A DNA stretch of 21,206 bases, from assembly GCA_900552645.1 (NCBI GenBank), contig USAN01000020.1:1-21206 (forward strand). The letters run 5' to 3'. The translations under genes and the position numbers were made by a program. This document shows, piece by piece, positions 7,733 through 16,175 of this stretch (position 1 is the first letter of the stretch; every line of letters begins with the position of its first letter). Under the pieces are notes generated by a model. The model was given only the letters and a program-made list of their open reading frames with translations, was not told where the DNA came from and did no database searches. The stretch is from an uncultured Bacteroides sp. GTDB lineage: Bacteria > Bacteroidota > Bacteroidia > Bacteroidales > Bacteroidaceae.

Positions 7733-10700
7733 ATGCTAAAAGTACAATTAACATGCAAAAGATTTAGTGCTCAGATGATAATCTTTGCACTATTACTTCT
7801 GAACAGTACACTGGCATTTGCACAAAGTAAGGTTTCGGGTATAGTTACTGATACTGCCGGAGAACCTCTAATTGGTGTAAATGTAGTTGAAAAGGGTACT
7901 ACAAATGGCGTTATTACCGATTATGACGGTAAGTTCACATTAAATGTTCCTCAAGGAAAAACTCTGATATTTTCTTATGTAGGATATATTACTAAAGAAG
8001 TAAAGATTACCGGGCCTTCAATGAAGGTTATTCTTGCAGACGACAATAAGACTCTGGACGAAGTAGTAGTAGTTGGTTATGGTAGCATGACACGAAAAGA
8101 TGTAACAAGTTCTATTACTACTGTAAAAGCTGACAAACTAAACGTAGGTGTTTATTCAGATCCTGCACAGTTATTACAGGGAAAAGTACCGGGTTTGACA
8201 ATAACACAGAGCAGTGACCCCAACGGCGGAACATCATCAATACAATTACGTGGTGCGTCTTCTTTAAGAAGTGATGGTGGAGCGATGGAGCCTTATTATG
8301 TAATCGATGGAGTTCCAGGATTATCATTAGCGTTGATTGCTCCCGAAGATATTGAAAGTATTGATGTTCTTCGTGATGCAACAGCAACAGCCATCTATGG
8401 TTCGAAAGCAGCAAATGGTGTTATTATAGTAACTACTAAAAAAGGAAAAGCAGGAAAAGCAACAGTTACATACAATGGATATGTAGCAATAGACAACGTA
8501 ATGAAAAATCTCGATATGATGTCGGCTTCCGATATACGTGCCTATGCGAAAGCCAACAATTTCACCCTCGACAATGATATGAATGCCGATACAAACTGGC
8601 AGAAAGAAGTACAGCGTACAGCTTTCAGTCACAATCACAACCTCTCTATAGGTGGTGGTAACGAGCAGACTTCATACAATGCAAGTTTTACTTACATGGA
8701 AAAAGAAGGTGTGATAAGAGGTACTAATATGGATCGTCTTATTGGTCGTGCTTTCTTGCAGACAAAAGCATTGAATGATCGTCTTACTCTTTCCTTCAAC
8801 CTAAATGCAAGTTTAACCAACAACCATTCGGTAAAGACCGACGATGACGGACAAAGTGTTTATGATGCAATGAATTACTACTCACCACTTATGCCAGTAA
8901 GAAATGAAGATGGTTCTTGGAGTAAATATGTAGGAGTTTCACAAAACTATAATCCTTTATCGATGATTAATGAAGACAGATATGATCACGAAACTAAAAA
9001 GATGCAGGGTATTGCAAAAGGTGCTTTGCAAATCATAGATGGTCTTGTATGGAACGGAACATTCTCTTATCAGAACGAACAGTTTATCTGGAACGAATAT
9101 CATAGTTCAAAGACACAGATTGCAGGTATAAAAGATAATGGACAGGCTCACCGCCGTACTACATCCGACAACAAGAAGGTTCTTGAAACTTATCTGAACT
9201 ATGACAAGACTTTCAACAAAGTACACAAATTAGGATTAATGGCCGGTTATTCATGGGAAGAGACAAAAACAGCTGATGGATTTGGACTTACTGTTTATGA
9301 TTTTTACAATGATAATCTGGGATATAATAACTTAGGTTTAGCAAATAAGATGGATGGAATAAACGGGATATGGTCATCGGCAGAAAGTACACTTAGAATG
9401 ATCTCATTCTATGGCCGCGCCAATTACTCTTTTGACAGTAAATATCTGTTGCAGGCTACACTCCGTCGTGATGGCTCCTCTGCTTTTGGAAAGAATAACC
9501 GTTGGGCTACATTCCCATCTGTATCTGCTGCATGGCGCATATCAGAAGAAAAATTCATGAAAGACAATGAGCTTTTCAATGATCTTAAATTCCGTATTGG
9601 CTATGGTATAAGTGGTAACTCTCTTGGTTTCGATCCATATATAGCAAGACAGGTATATGGCGCTACAGGATGGTTTACATATACAGATGCTAATGGCAAC
9701 TCTTCAGAGTATCGCACATTAGGTGCTTGGCGAAATACAAACTCTGATCTTAAATGGGAACAGACAGGAATGTTTAACATAGGTATAGACTTCGCTATCC
9801 TTGACAGTCGCCTTAATGGTACTATTGAATATTACCATAAAAAAACATCCGATCTTATATACAACTATCCTGTTTCGACAAATAGATATCAGTTTGGCGA
9901 AATGTGGGCAAATGTAGGAGACATAACTAACAAAGGTATAGAACTTACAATCAATGCAGTTCCTGTAAGGACTAAGAATTTTGAGTGGAGTACTACATTG
10001 AATATCTCACATAACAAGAACACAGTAGATAAACTCTCTAATGCTACTTATTCTGTTGATTTCATAGACAAGGCAGCTCCTAATATAGGCGGTTTTGCTC
10101 AGGTAAACAGTATTCAAAGAATAATGGAAGGCGAACCAATTGGTACATTCTATATGTGGGAATGGGCAGGATATAATGAAGATGGACTTTCTGTTTTCAA
10201 TGAATATGATGAAGAAGGAAATCCTACAGGCAACACAACTGCAACACCAGGAGAAAAAGACCGTCGTAAAGTTGGATGTGCACAACCAAAAGTAAATTTG
10301 GGCTGGAACAATACACTTACCTATAAAAAGTGGACAATGACTGCTTTCTTCCAAGGTGTATTTGGTAGCAAAATTTTCAATGCTACACGTGCTCAATACA
10401 ACAATGTTACAAATATCAAGGTTGGTAAAAATGGTTTAAAGGAAGTTCTTGAACAAAAAGCTACGGACACAAATGCACAGGCTCCATCCGATCGCTATCT
10501 TGAAAACGGAAGCTATATACGCTTGTCATCATTAACACTAGGATATAACTTCGGTAAAATAGGGAATTGGGTTAATAGCCTAAGACTTACTGCAACTTGT
10601 AATAATGTATTCACTATTACAAGCTATAAAGGAACCGATCCTGAAGTTAGTTTAGGAGGTTTGGAACCCGGAATAGACTGGCGTAAATCATTCTATCCAC

Positions 10701-10741
10701 GTACACGTACATTTATGCTAGGACTTAATGTTAACTTCTAA
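7733..10741 (+). CDS. SusC-like TonB-dependent outer-membrane transporter
   Basis: A 1002-residue outer-membrane receptor that imports the glycan with the SusD partner encoded next. I start it at the ATG at 7733, because that gives a clean signal peptide (residues 1-30, ending AFA before Gln31). The upstream in-frame GTG at 7679 would add 18 hydrophilic residues ahead of it. Residues 33-105 are the carboxypeptidase-regulatory-like domain. The TonB-box-like LDEVVVVGYG motif follows, then a plug domain with ATAIYGSKAANGVIIVTTKKG. The rest is the beta-barrel, ending in the outer-membrane insertion motif LGLNVNF with a terminal Phe. The length is usual for the family. Substrate cannot be inferred from the barrel. 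The gene is intact with no frameshift. Confidence 0.96.
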   Translation: MLKVQLTCKRFSAQMIIFALLLLNSTLAFAQSKVSGIVTDTAGEPLIGVNVVEKGTTNGVITDYDGKFTLNVPQGKTLIFSYVGYITKEVKITGPSMKVILADDNKTLDEVVVVGYGSMTRKDVTSSITTVKADKLNVGVYSDPAQLLQGKVPGLTITQSSDPNGGTSSIQLRGASSLRSDGGAMEPYYVIDGVPGLSLALIAPEDIESIDVLRDATATAIYGSKAANGVIIVTTKKGKAGKATVTYNGYVAIDNVMKNLDMMSASDIRAYAKANNFTLDNDMNADTNWQKEVQRTAFSHNHNLSIGGGNEQTSYNASFTYMEKEGVIRGTNMDRLIGRAFLQTKALNDRLTLSFNLNASLTNNHSVKTDDDGQSVYDAMNYYSPLMPVRNEDGSWSKYVGVSQNYNPLSMINEDRYDHETKKMQGIAKGALQIIDGLVWNGTFSYQNEQFIWNEYHSSKTQIAGIKDNGQAHRRTTSDNKKVLETYLNYDKTFNKVHKLGLMAGYSWEETKTADGFGLTVYDFYNDNLGYNNLGLANKMDGINGIWSSAESTLRMISFYGRANYSFDSKYLLQATLRRDGSSAFGKNNRWATFPSVSAAWRISEEKFMKDNELFNDLKFRIGYGISGNSLGFDPYIARQVYGATGWFTYTDANGNSSEYRTLGAWRNTNSDLKWEQTGMFNIGIDFAILDSRLNGTIEYYHKKTSDLIYNYPVSTNRYQFGEMWANVGDITNKGIELTINAVPVRTKNFEWSTTLNISHNKNTVDKLSNATYSVDFIDKAAPNIGGFAQVNSIQRIMEGEPIGTFYMWEWAGYNEDGLSVFNEYDEEGNPTGNTTATPGEKDRRKVGCAQPKVNLGWNNTLTYKKWTMTAFFQGVFGSKIFNATRAQYNNVTNIKVGKNGLKEVLEQKATDTNAQAPSDRYLENGSYIRLSSLTLGYNFGKIGNWVNSLRLTATCNNVFTITSYKGTDPEVSLGGLEPGIDWRKSFYPRTRTFMLGLNVNF

Positions 10742-10753
10742 TTGAATAATGTC

Positions 10754-12352
10754 ATGAAAAATAAAATAAAATTATATTTGGCAGCAGGATTAATTACAGC
10801 TACATCAAGCTGTACAAATCTAGATGTGGACATCAACTCACAATTAACCGAATTTCCTGAATCGGAAATAGCTGCAGAAGCAAAATTGGCGGATGTATAT
10901 TACTCATTCCGCGGTGCTCTGGGACGTAGATACAACGAAGTAGTATCTTTCTCCTCTGACGAGTTTACAGGTATTTCATTTGATGGCGACTACTATAATA
11001 GTGGTGAGAACTCAAACCCTACGCTCCATATGCTTAATCCAGATGATGCTACCATAAGTTGGTATGAAGATCTTACTTCAGGAATCACTAAATGCAATCG
11101 TGCCATTGTCGACCTTGGTGGTGAAGATGCAGAAGCTGCAGCTCCGGCATTGGCGATGCGTGCTTTTTATCATTTTATATTAATGGATTGTTATGGTGAT
11201 ACTCCTATTCTTGATCATCTTATCAATGAAGATGAGGCTGTTCAGCGATCTCCTCGTCCTGAAGTAGCGGCTTTCATTGAAGCAGATCTCCTTAAAGCTG
11301 TAAACAATCTTACCAAGAATGTAAACAATAGTACATATGGAAAGCCTAATTACTGGATGGCCAAAGCTCTACTTGCCAAATTATATATTAATTGGACCGT
11401 ATATACTACAGCAGATGTAGCAAACTATACACCTTCTACTGCCAATCCGAAGTTGAATGACTGTATAACTATATGCGATGAAATAATAGCTTCTGGCAAA
11501 TTCGATCTAAGTGACAGTTATAGAAAGAAATTCTTCCCCGAAAATGGTCCTCAGATAAAAGATTTCATTTATGCAATGCCTTTTGACAGAATATCTCAAC
11601 AAGGAATGACTTATGCAAGATTCCGCACATGGAGACAGATGAACAAGTTAGAGCCTACAATGTATGGATTCAAACTAAGTGCATCGGTAGGTGGAAATTT
11701 CGCAGTAAATCCTAATGTTGTAGATTTGCTTTCATTGCCAGGTGACGAACGTAATGGCGTAATAGTAGGTGGCCCAATATGTTTCTTTGATAGTAATCGT
11801 AACCTAACTACTACTCCAGTATTGTATGATGGAGTACAATTGAACTTTACCAAAGATATAACTCTAAAAGTAAACGATACTCAAATTAATACAGGAAAAA
11901 GTGTAGTTGGATGGTCACAGGGATATAAATCTGTAAAATGGTTCCCTACATACGAAGACTATGTAAATGGTCGTAACCAAAGTAACGATGTACCTATTTT
12001 CCGTTTTGCCGATATAATATTGACAAAAGCTGAAGCTATTCTTAGAGGTGGTACTGCTACCAAAGGAGATACTCCACAATCACTTATGAATCAAATCCGT
12101 ACATATGTAAAAGCACCAAAGATAACAGGAAATCCAACCTTAAAAGATTTGCTTGACGAACGTGGAAGAGAGTTCTTCGATGAAAACTGGCGTCGTAATG
12201 ACCTTATACGTTTCGGCAACTTTGAAGATGATTGGGGTGTTAAGCATCTGCTTAACCCTGCAGCGAAGACACAAACCTACCGTCGCATTTTCCCTATTCC
12301 TACATTTGTAATGAACAAGAATACAAACTGGAGCCAAAACAAAGGATATTGA
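10754..12352 (+). CDS. SusD-like (RagB/SusD) glycan-binding lipoprotein
   Basis: A 532-residue surface lipoprotein that forms the lid of the SusC transporter and captures the glycan. The ATG at 10754, 12 bases after the susC stop, is preferred over the TTG at 10742. The signal peptide ends in ATSSC, making Cys20 the lipidated residue. Family features are the N-terminal TPR-like helices, RAFYHFILMDCYGDTPIL in the first half, and the C-terminal ERGREFFDENWRRNDLIRFG block followed by the PIPTFVMNKN end. No separate surface glycan-binding lipoprotein follows it, so this protein may be the only outer-surface binder of the locus. Confidence 0.96.
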   Translation: MKNKIKLYLAAGLITATSSCTNLDVDINSQLTEFPESEIAAEAKLADVYYSFRGALGRRYNEVVSFSSDEFTGISFDGDYYNSGENSNPTLHMLNPDDATISWYEDLTSGITKCNRAIVDLGGEDAEAAAPALAMRAFYHFILMDCYGDTPILDHLINEDEAVQRSPRPEVAAFIEADLLKAVNNLTKNVNNSTYGKPNYWMAKALLAKLYINWTVYTTADVANYTPSTANPKLNDCITICDEIIASGKFDLSDSYRKKFFPENGPQIKDFIYAMPFDRISQQGMTYARFRTWRQMNKLEPTMYGFKLSASVGGNFAVNPNVVDLLSLPGDERNGVIVGGPICFFDSNRNLTTTPVLYDGVQLNFTKDITLKVNDTQINTGKSVVGWSQGYKSVKWFPTYEDYVNGRNQSNDVPIFRFADIILTKAEAILRGGTATKGDTPQSLMNQIRTYVKAPKITGNPTLKDLLDERGREFFDENWRRNDLIRFGNFEDDWGVKHLLNPAAKTQTYRRIFPIPTFVMNKNTNWSQNKGY

Positions 12353-12365
12353 TAGACTTATAACA

Positions 12366-12423
12366 TATAGTTTCATCCCGATAAGGATGAAATCCTAAGG
12401 GATGAAACTATAATATATTTTTT
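12366..12423 (+). promoter_or_regulatory. Long hairpin between susD and the downstream enzyme genes
   Basis: TATAGTTTCATCCC at 12366-12379 is the perfect reverse complement of 12399-12412, a 14-bp stem. Its 19-base loop holds a second hairpin (AGGAT 12384-12388 with ATCCT 12392-12396). Six T residues follow at 12418-12423, but five bases after the stem, and the next ATG comes at 12426. It could be a partial terminator or a stabilising/processing structure that keeps susCD mRNA more abundant than the enzyme mRNA. The structure is certain; the role is inferred. Confidence 0.65.
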
Positions 12424-12425
12424 GC

Positions 12426-14729
12426 ATGAGAAAAAGAACGATAATATTATGTTTTATGATAAGCAATATTATATTCTCCATAGCACAGGAGAAAAATGAT
12501 GAATTGCTTAAATACATAGACACACGTATAGGTACTGCTGCCAGTACGACTAAAACGGCAGGAGTATTTGGAAAGAAGACCGAGGAATACGGTCAGACTT
12601 TGCCTGCCGTTCTTGAACCTAACGGAATGAATTTTTGGACGCCTCAAACTCAAGATACCGAACGTAAATGCATTGCTCCGTATTATTACGGCGACTCGAT
12701 AATTCAGGGCTTCCGAAACTCTCACTGGATTGTGGGAGGATGTACTCAGGATTATGGTTCAATGACTATAATGCCAGTAATGGATAAACTTTCTTGTTTA
12801 CCATCAAACCGAGGAAGTAGATTTTTACATAATAAAGAGGTAGCTACTCCATCATATTATTCCACATACCTTGAAGACTATTTAATAAAAGTCGAAATGA
12901 CCGGACGAAGCCGTTCGGCAATATTTCGATTCACATACGACAAAAGCGGAGATGCATATCTTATAGTAAACCCTAACAGTGACGAAGGAGAAGGATTTAT
13001 AGAAATAGATACTATACACCGAGAAATAAGAGGATATAATCCAGTTCACCGTATATATCAGGGATGGGGCGAGAGTGCCGGATATAAAGGCTATTTCATA
13101 GTAAAATATGATAAGAATATAGAAGAATATGGTACTTACAGTAATGACAGTATATATTATGGCAATACAACTATATCAAACGAAGAAAATATTGGAGCAT
13201 TCATACGCTTCAAAGTAAAAAAAGGAGAAAATATTATAATTAAAGCAGCCTCATCATTTACAGATATGGATGGAGCGCAACTCAATATGCAGAAAGAGAT
13301 ACCTCATTTTGATTTTGAACTTACCAAAAGTGAACTATCCTCAATATGGGAAAATGAATTGAACAAAATTAATGTTTCTACTTCTTCCATAATAGATAAG
13401 AGGAAGTTTTACGGTGCGTTATATCGTGCTTCATTCCTGCCAAGAACATTTAATGACATCGATGGCCGCTATCCTGTTTTCTCAAAAGGGAGAAATATAA
13501 CCACAACATATCAAGGAGGTAATTATTATGATGATTTCAGTATGTGGGATACCTACAGGGCACTTCATCCTCTTCTAAATATAATATCTCCGACTAAAAG
13601 TGCCGACATGATTAAATCTCTCATAATTAAATACGAACAGGGCGGTTGGCTACCTATATTTCCTTGTTGGAATAGTTATACAGCTGCTATGATAGGAGAT
13701 CATTGCATATCGGTAATATCAGACGCATATGTAAAAGGCATAAATAATTTCAATATTGACAAAGCTTATGAAGCAATGCGCAAAAATGCATTCTCTTCTC
13801 CTCTATCCTATTCCGAATATAAAGATGGAATGGGAAGAAGAGCATTGACATCCTATCTAAAATATGGATATATACCGATGGAAGATTCCGTCAAAGAGGC
13901 ATTCCATGATCAAGAACAAGTATCAAGAACGATGGAGTATGCATACGATGATTTTGCACTTTCACAAGTAGCAAAGTTGATGGACAAGAAAGCCGATTAT
14001 AAAATTCTTACCAAGCGTGCAGCTAATTATAGGAATGTAGTCAACCCAAAAACAGGATATGTACAAGGACGACATTCAAACGGTATATTTCTAAATGATG
14101 ACAATGCTTTCAAATTCGTAAAGTTCATAACCGAAGGAGCACCTTGCCATTATACCTGGTATGTTCCACACGATGTATACGGACTTATGAAATGTATGGG
14201 TGGTAAAAAGAAATATGCAGAAAAACTTGATTCTATGTTTACAGCCGGGAGGTATTGGCATGGAAATGAGCCATGTCACCAAATAGCATATATGTTTAAT
14301 TATGCCGGTAGGCCTTGGAGAACGCAAAAAGAGGTGCGACACATAATGGAAAGCGAATATCTTGACGAACCTGGAGGTTTATCGGGAAACGATGATGCAG
14401 GTCAGATGTCGGCATGGTATATATTCTCGGCAATTGGATTCTATCCGGTTTGTCCTGCATCACCCTATTATATTATAGGTTCTCCTTCATTTACCGAATG
14501 CACAATAAATCTTGAAAATGGAAAAAGCTTCAAAGTAATAGCCAAAAATGCTTCGGCAGATAATATATATATACAGTCAGCCAAACTTAACGGAAAAAGG
14601 TATGAATTAAATTACATATCACACTATGATATAATGAATGGCAGCATAATGGAATTTATAATGGGCTCTACGCCAAATAAGAAATGGGGAAGCAAACCCT
14701 CATCTTGTGCTCCCAGATTAATAAAATGA
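12426..14729 (+). CDS. GH92 exo-alpha-mannosidase (first of two)
   Basis: A 767-residue calcium-dependent inverting alpha-mannosidase with an N-terminal beta-sandwich and a C-terminal (alpha/alpha)6 domain. Residues 1-20 are a signal peptide ending SIAQ, so it should be periplasmic. Family motifs are IDTRIGT near the start, NYYDDFSMWDTYR at 366-378, EYAYDDF, TEGAPCHYTWYVPHD with Glu570, GNEP with Glu615, and GNDDAGQMSAW with Asp656/Asp657. The Glu in the EG...YTW motif and the GNDD aspartates are where the family acid and base lie. The N-terminal stretch TQDTERKCIAPYYYG puts it in a different subgroup from the second GH92 here. Linkage specificity cannot be read safely. From memory, alpha-1,2-specific members have a His-Glu pair where this has Asn614-Glu615, which would argue against alpha-1,2. 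The ATG follows the hairpin immediately, with no visible ribosome binding site. Confidence 0.95.
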   Translation: MRKRTIILCFMISNIIFSIAQEKNDELLKYIDTRIGTAASTTKTAGVFGKKTEEYGQTLPAVLEPNGMNFWTPQTQDTERKCIAPYYYGDSIIQGFRNSHWIVGGCTQDYGSMTIMPVMDKLSCLPSNRGSRFLHNKEVATPSYYSTYLEDYLIKVEMTGRSRSAIFRFTYDKSGDAYLIVNPNSDEGEGFIEIDTIHREIRGYNPVHRIYQGWGESAGYKGYFIVKYDKNIEEYGTYSNDSIYYGNTTISNEENIGAFIRFKVKKGENIIIKAASSFTDMDGAQLNMQKEIPHFDFELTKSELSSIWENELNKINVSTSSIIDKRKFYGALYRASFLPRTFNDIDGRYPVFSKGRNITTTYQGGNYYDDFSMWDTYRALHPLLNIISPTKSADMIKSLIIKYEQGGWLPIFPCWNSYTAAMIGDHCISVISDAYVKGINNFNIDKAYEAMRKNAFSSPLSYSEYKDGMGRRALTSYLKYGYIPMEDSVKEAFHDQEQVSRTMEYAYDDFALSQVAKLMDKKADYKILTKRAANYRNVVNPKTGYVQGRHSNGIFLNDDNAFKFVKFITEGAPCHYTWYVPHDVYGLMKCMGGKKKYAEKLDSMFTAGRYWHGNEPCHQIAYMFNYAGRPWRTQKEVRHIMESEYLDEPGGLSGNDDAGQMSAWYIFSAIGFYPVCPASPYYIIGSPSFTECTINLENGKSFKVIAKNASADNIYIQSAKLNGKRYELNYISHYDIMNGSIMEFIMGSTPNKKWGSKPSSCAPRLIK

Positions 14730-14755
14730 CATAAAACTTAAAAGATAATACATAT

Positions 14756-16171
14756 ATGAGAAAGACAGATCAGTTGTATATCCTCCTTTTGATAATACTT
14801 TTCCTTGGAGGATGTAGTGAACCGAAATCGGGAAATAATATCTATAATATAGTAGACTATGGTGCTAAGGGTGATGGAAAGAATGATGATGCCGAAGCCA
14901 TTCAAAAAGCTATTGATGAATGCAGCCGTAATGGAGGCGGTAAGGTAATAGTACCGGCAGGTAAAACATTCATGTGCGGTCCAATACATTTGGCATCATT
15001 TATAGACTTACACCTGGAGCCCAACTCTAAACTCTTAGCTAATCCTGACGAACAAGTATATAAAGAAAGTGCCTTCAAGGAAAACCGAGGTGAGGGAATG
15101 ATGTGGATTAGCGGCAAAGATATAAAGAACGTATCAATTACAGGTACAGGCGAAATAAATGGCAACGGAGTTTCATTCATGGGAAAAGAGTTGAGCGATT
15201 CATATGAATTAAAGCCTATTACCGACTTTGATCCTCGTCCTCACGTAATAACCCTTATTAATGCAGAGAAAGTAGTAGTAAGAGATATCACAATAAAAGA
15301 AGGTGCTTACTGGACCCTTCATCTTATAGGATGTTATGATGCATTGATAGATGGAGTTACTATACTTAACAATCTTAAGATAAGAAATGGTGACGGGATT
15401 GACGTAGATCATTCAAGAAAAGTTAGAATATCAAACTGTTTCATCGAATCGGGCGATGACTGCATATGCCTAAAGAACCGCCGAGAATACAGTGAATATG
15501 GTCCATGCGAAGATATTGTTGTAAATAACTGCGTAATGACCTCGCGCTCGTGTGCCATAAAGCTTGGATCGGAGAATATGGATAAGATAAATAATGTACT
15601 ATTCAATAACTGTATTATAAAGAACAGCAACCGAGGCATAGGCATCCAGAATAGAGACGAGGGCACAATAACCAACATAACATTCTCGAACATGTTGGTA
15701 GACTGTATGTACTTCTCGGATGTATGGTGGGGGAAAGCCGAACCAATATACATTACATCTTATCCTCGTGCAGTGGGCAACCATAAAGATGCCGGATGGC
15801 GTTTTCCAAAAGGAGCAATAGATGGCTTCTGTGGTGAGGTAAGCAACATTTTCTTCAACAATATAAAATGTACTAGCGAGAATGGTATATTCGTAGGTGG
15901 AGATACTCAAGATAAGGTTAATCACATATACTTTGACAAGGTAGATATTCTTTTGTACAAACGCTCTACATTCCCTGGCGGAGTATATGACAAACGTCCT
16001 TGTAAGGGTGAAGGATTTGTTTATGACAAGACTTATGCCTTTTATATTGAAAATGCATCAGACATAGATATAAACAACTGCAGTGTATCGTGGGGAGATA
16101 CAAAACCCGACTATGCAGCAGGAGAGGTTAAGGAGATTAATACTAAGAATGTAAAAATAAATAAAGAATAA
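14756..16171 (+). CDS. GH28-like right-handed beta-helix lipoprotein with altered active site
   Basis: A 471-residue parallel beta-helix protein related to GH28 polygalacturonases. The signal peptide ends LGGC, so Cys20 should be lipidated and the enzyme membrane-anchored. The helix opens with the family motif VDYGAKGDGKNDDAEAIQKA. Three catalytic-type aspartates are present: Asp213 in NGDGIDVD (family NTD) and Asp234/Asp235 in SGDDCICLK. The GHG histidine is missing: the stretch reads TSRSCAIKLGSE (262-273). The RIK motif that binds the substrate carboxylate is replaced by RGIGIQ. Hydrolysis therefore remains plausible, but on something other than plain polygalacturonan. Many Bacteroidota GH28-like proteins share such changes, so a distinct subfamily is likelier than decay. 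It lies between the two mannosidases with gaps of 26 and 4 bases, so it probably works on the same glycan. An alpha-linked uronic acid or other equatorial/axial sugar is possible. Confidence 0.85.
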   Translation: MRKTDQLYILLLIILFLGGCSEPKSGNNIYNIVDYGAKGDGKNDDAEAIQKAIDECSRNGGGKVIVPAGKTFMCGPIHLASFIDLHLEPNSKLLANPDEQVYKESAFKENRGEGMMWISGKDIKNVSITGTGEINGNGVSFMGKELSDSYELKPITDFDPRPHVITLINAEKVVVRDITIKEGAYWTLHLIGCYDALIDGVTILNNLKIRNGDGIDVDHSRKVRISNCFIESGDDCICLKNRREYSEYGPCEDIVVNNCVMTSRSCAIKLGSENMDKINNVLFNNCIIKNSNRGIGIQNRDEGTITNITFSNMLVDCMYFSDVWWGKAEPIYITSYPRAVGNHKDAGWRFPKGAIDGFCGEVSNIFFNNIKCTSENGIFVGGDTQDKVNHIYFDKVDILLYKRSTFPGGVYDKRPCKGEGFVYDKTYAFYIENASDIDINNCSVSWGDTKPDYAAGEVKEINTKNVKINKE

Positions 16172-16175
16172 TAAT

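Noticed and set aside
10007..10396. 129-codon minus-strand frame inside susC, and similar frames opposite other genes
   Set aside because: They lie entirely opposite well-supported coding sequence and are Cys/Ser/Phe-rich shadow translations.
10742..10753. TTG start for susD
   Set aside because: The in-frame ATG at 10754 gives a standard lipoprotein signal with a 12-base gap after susC.
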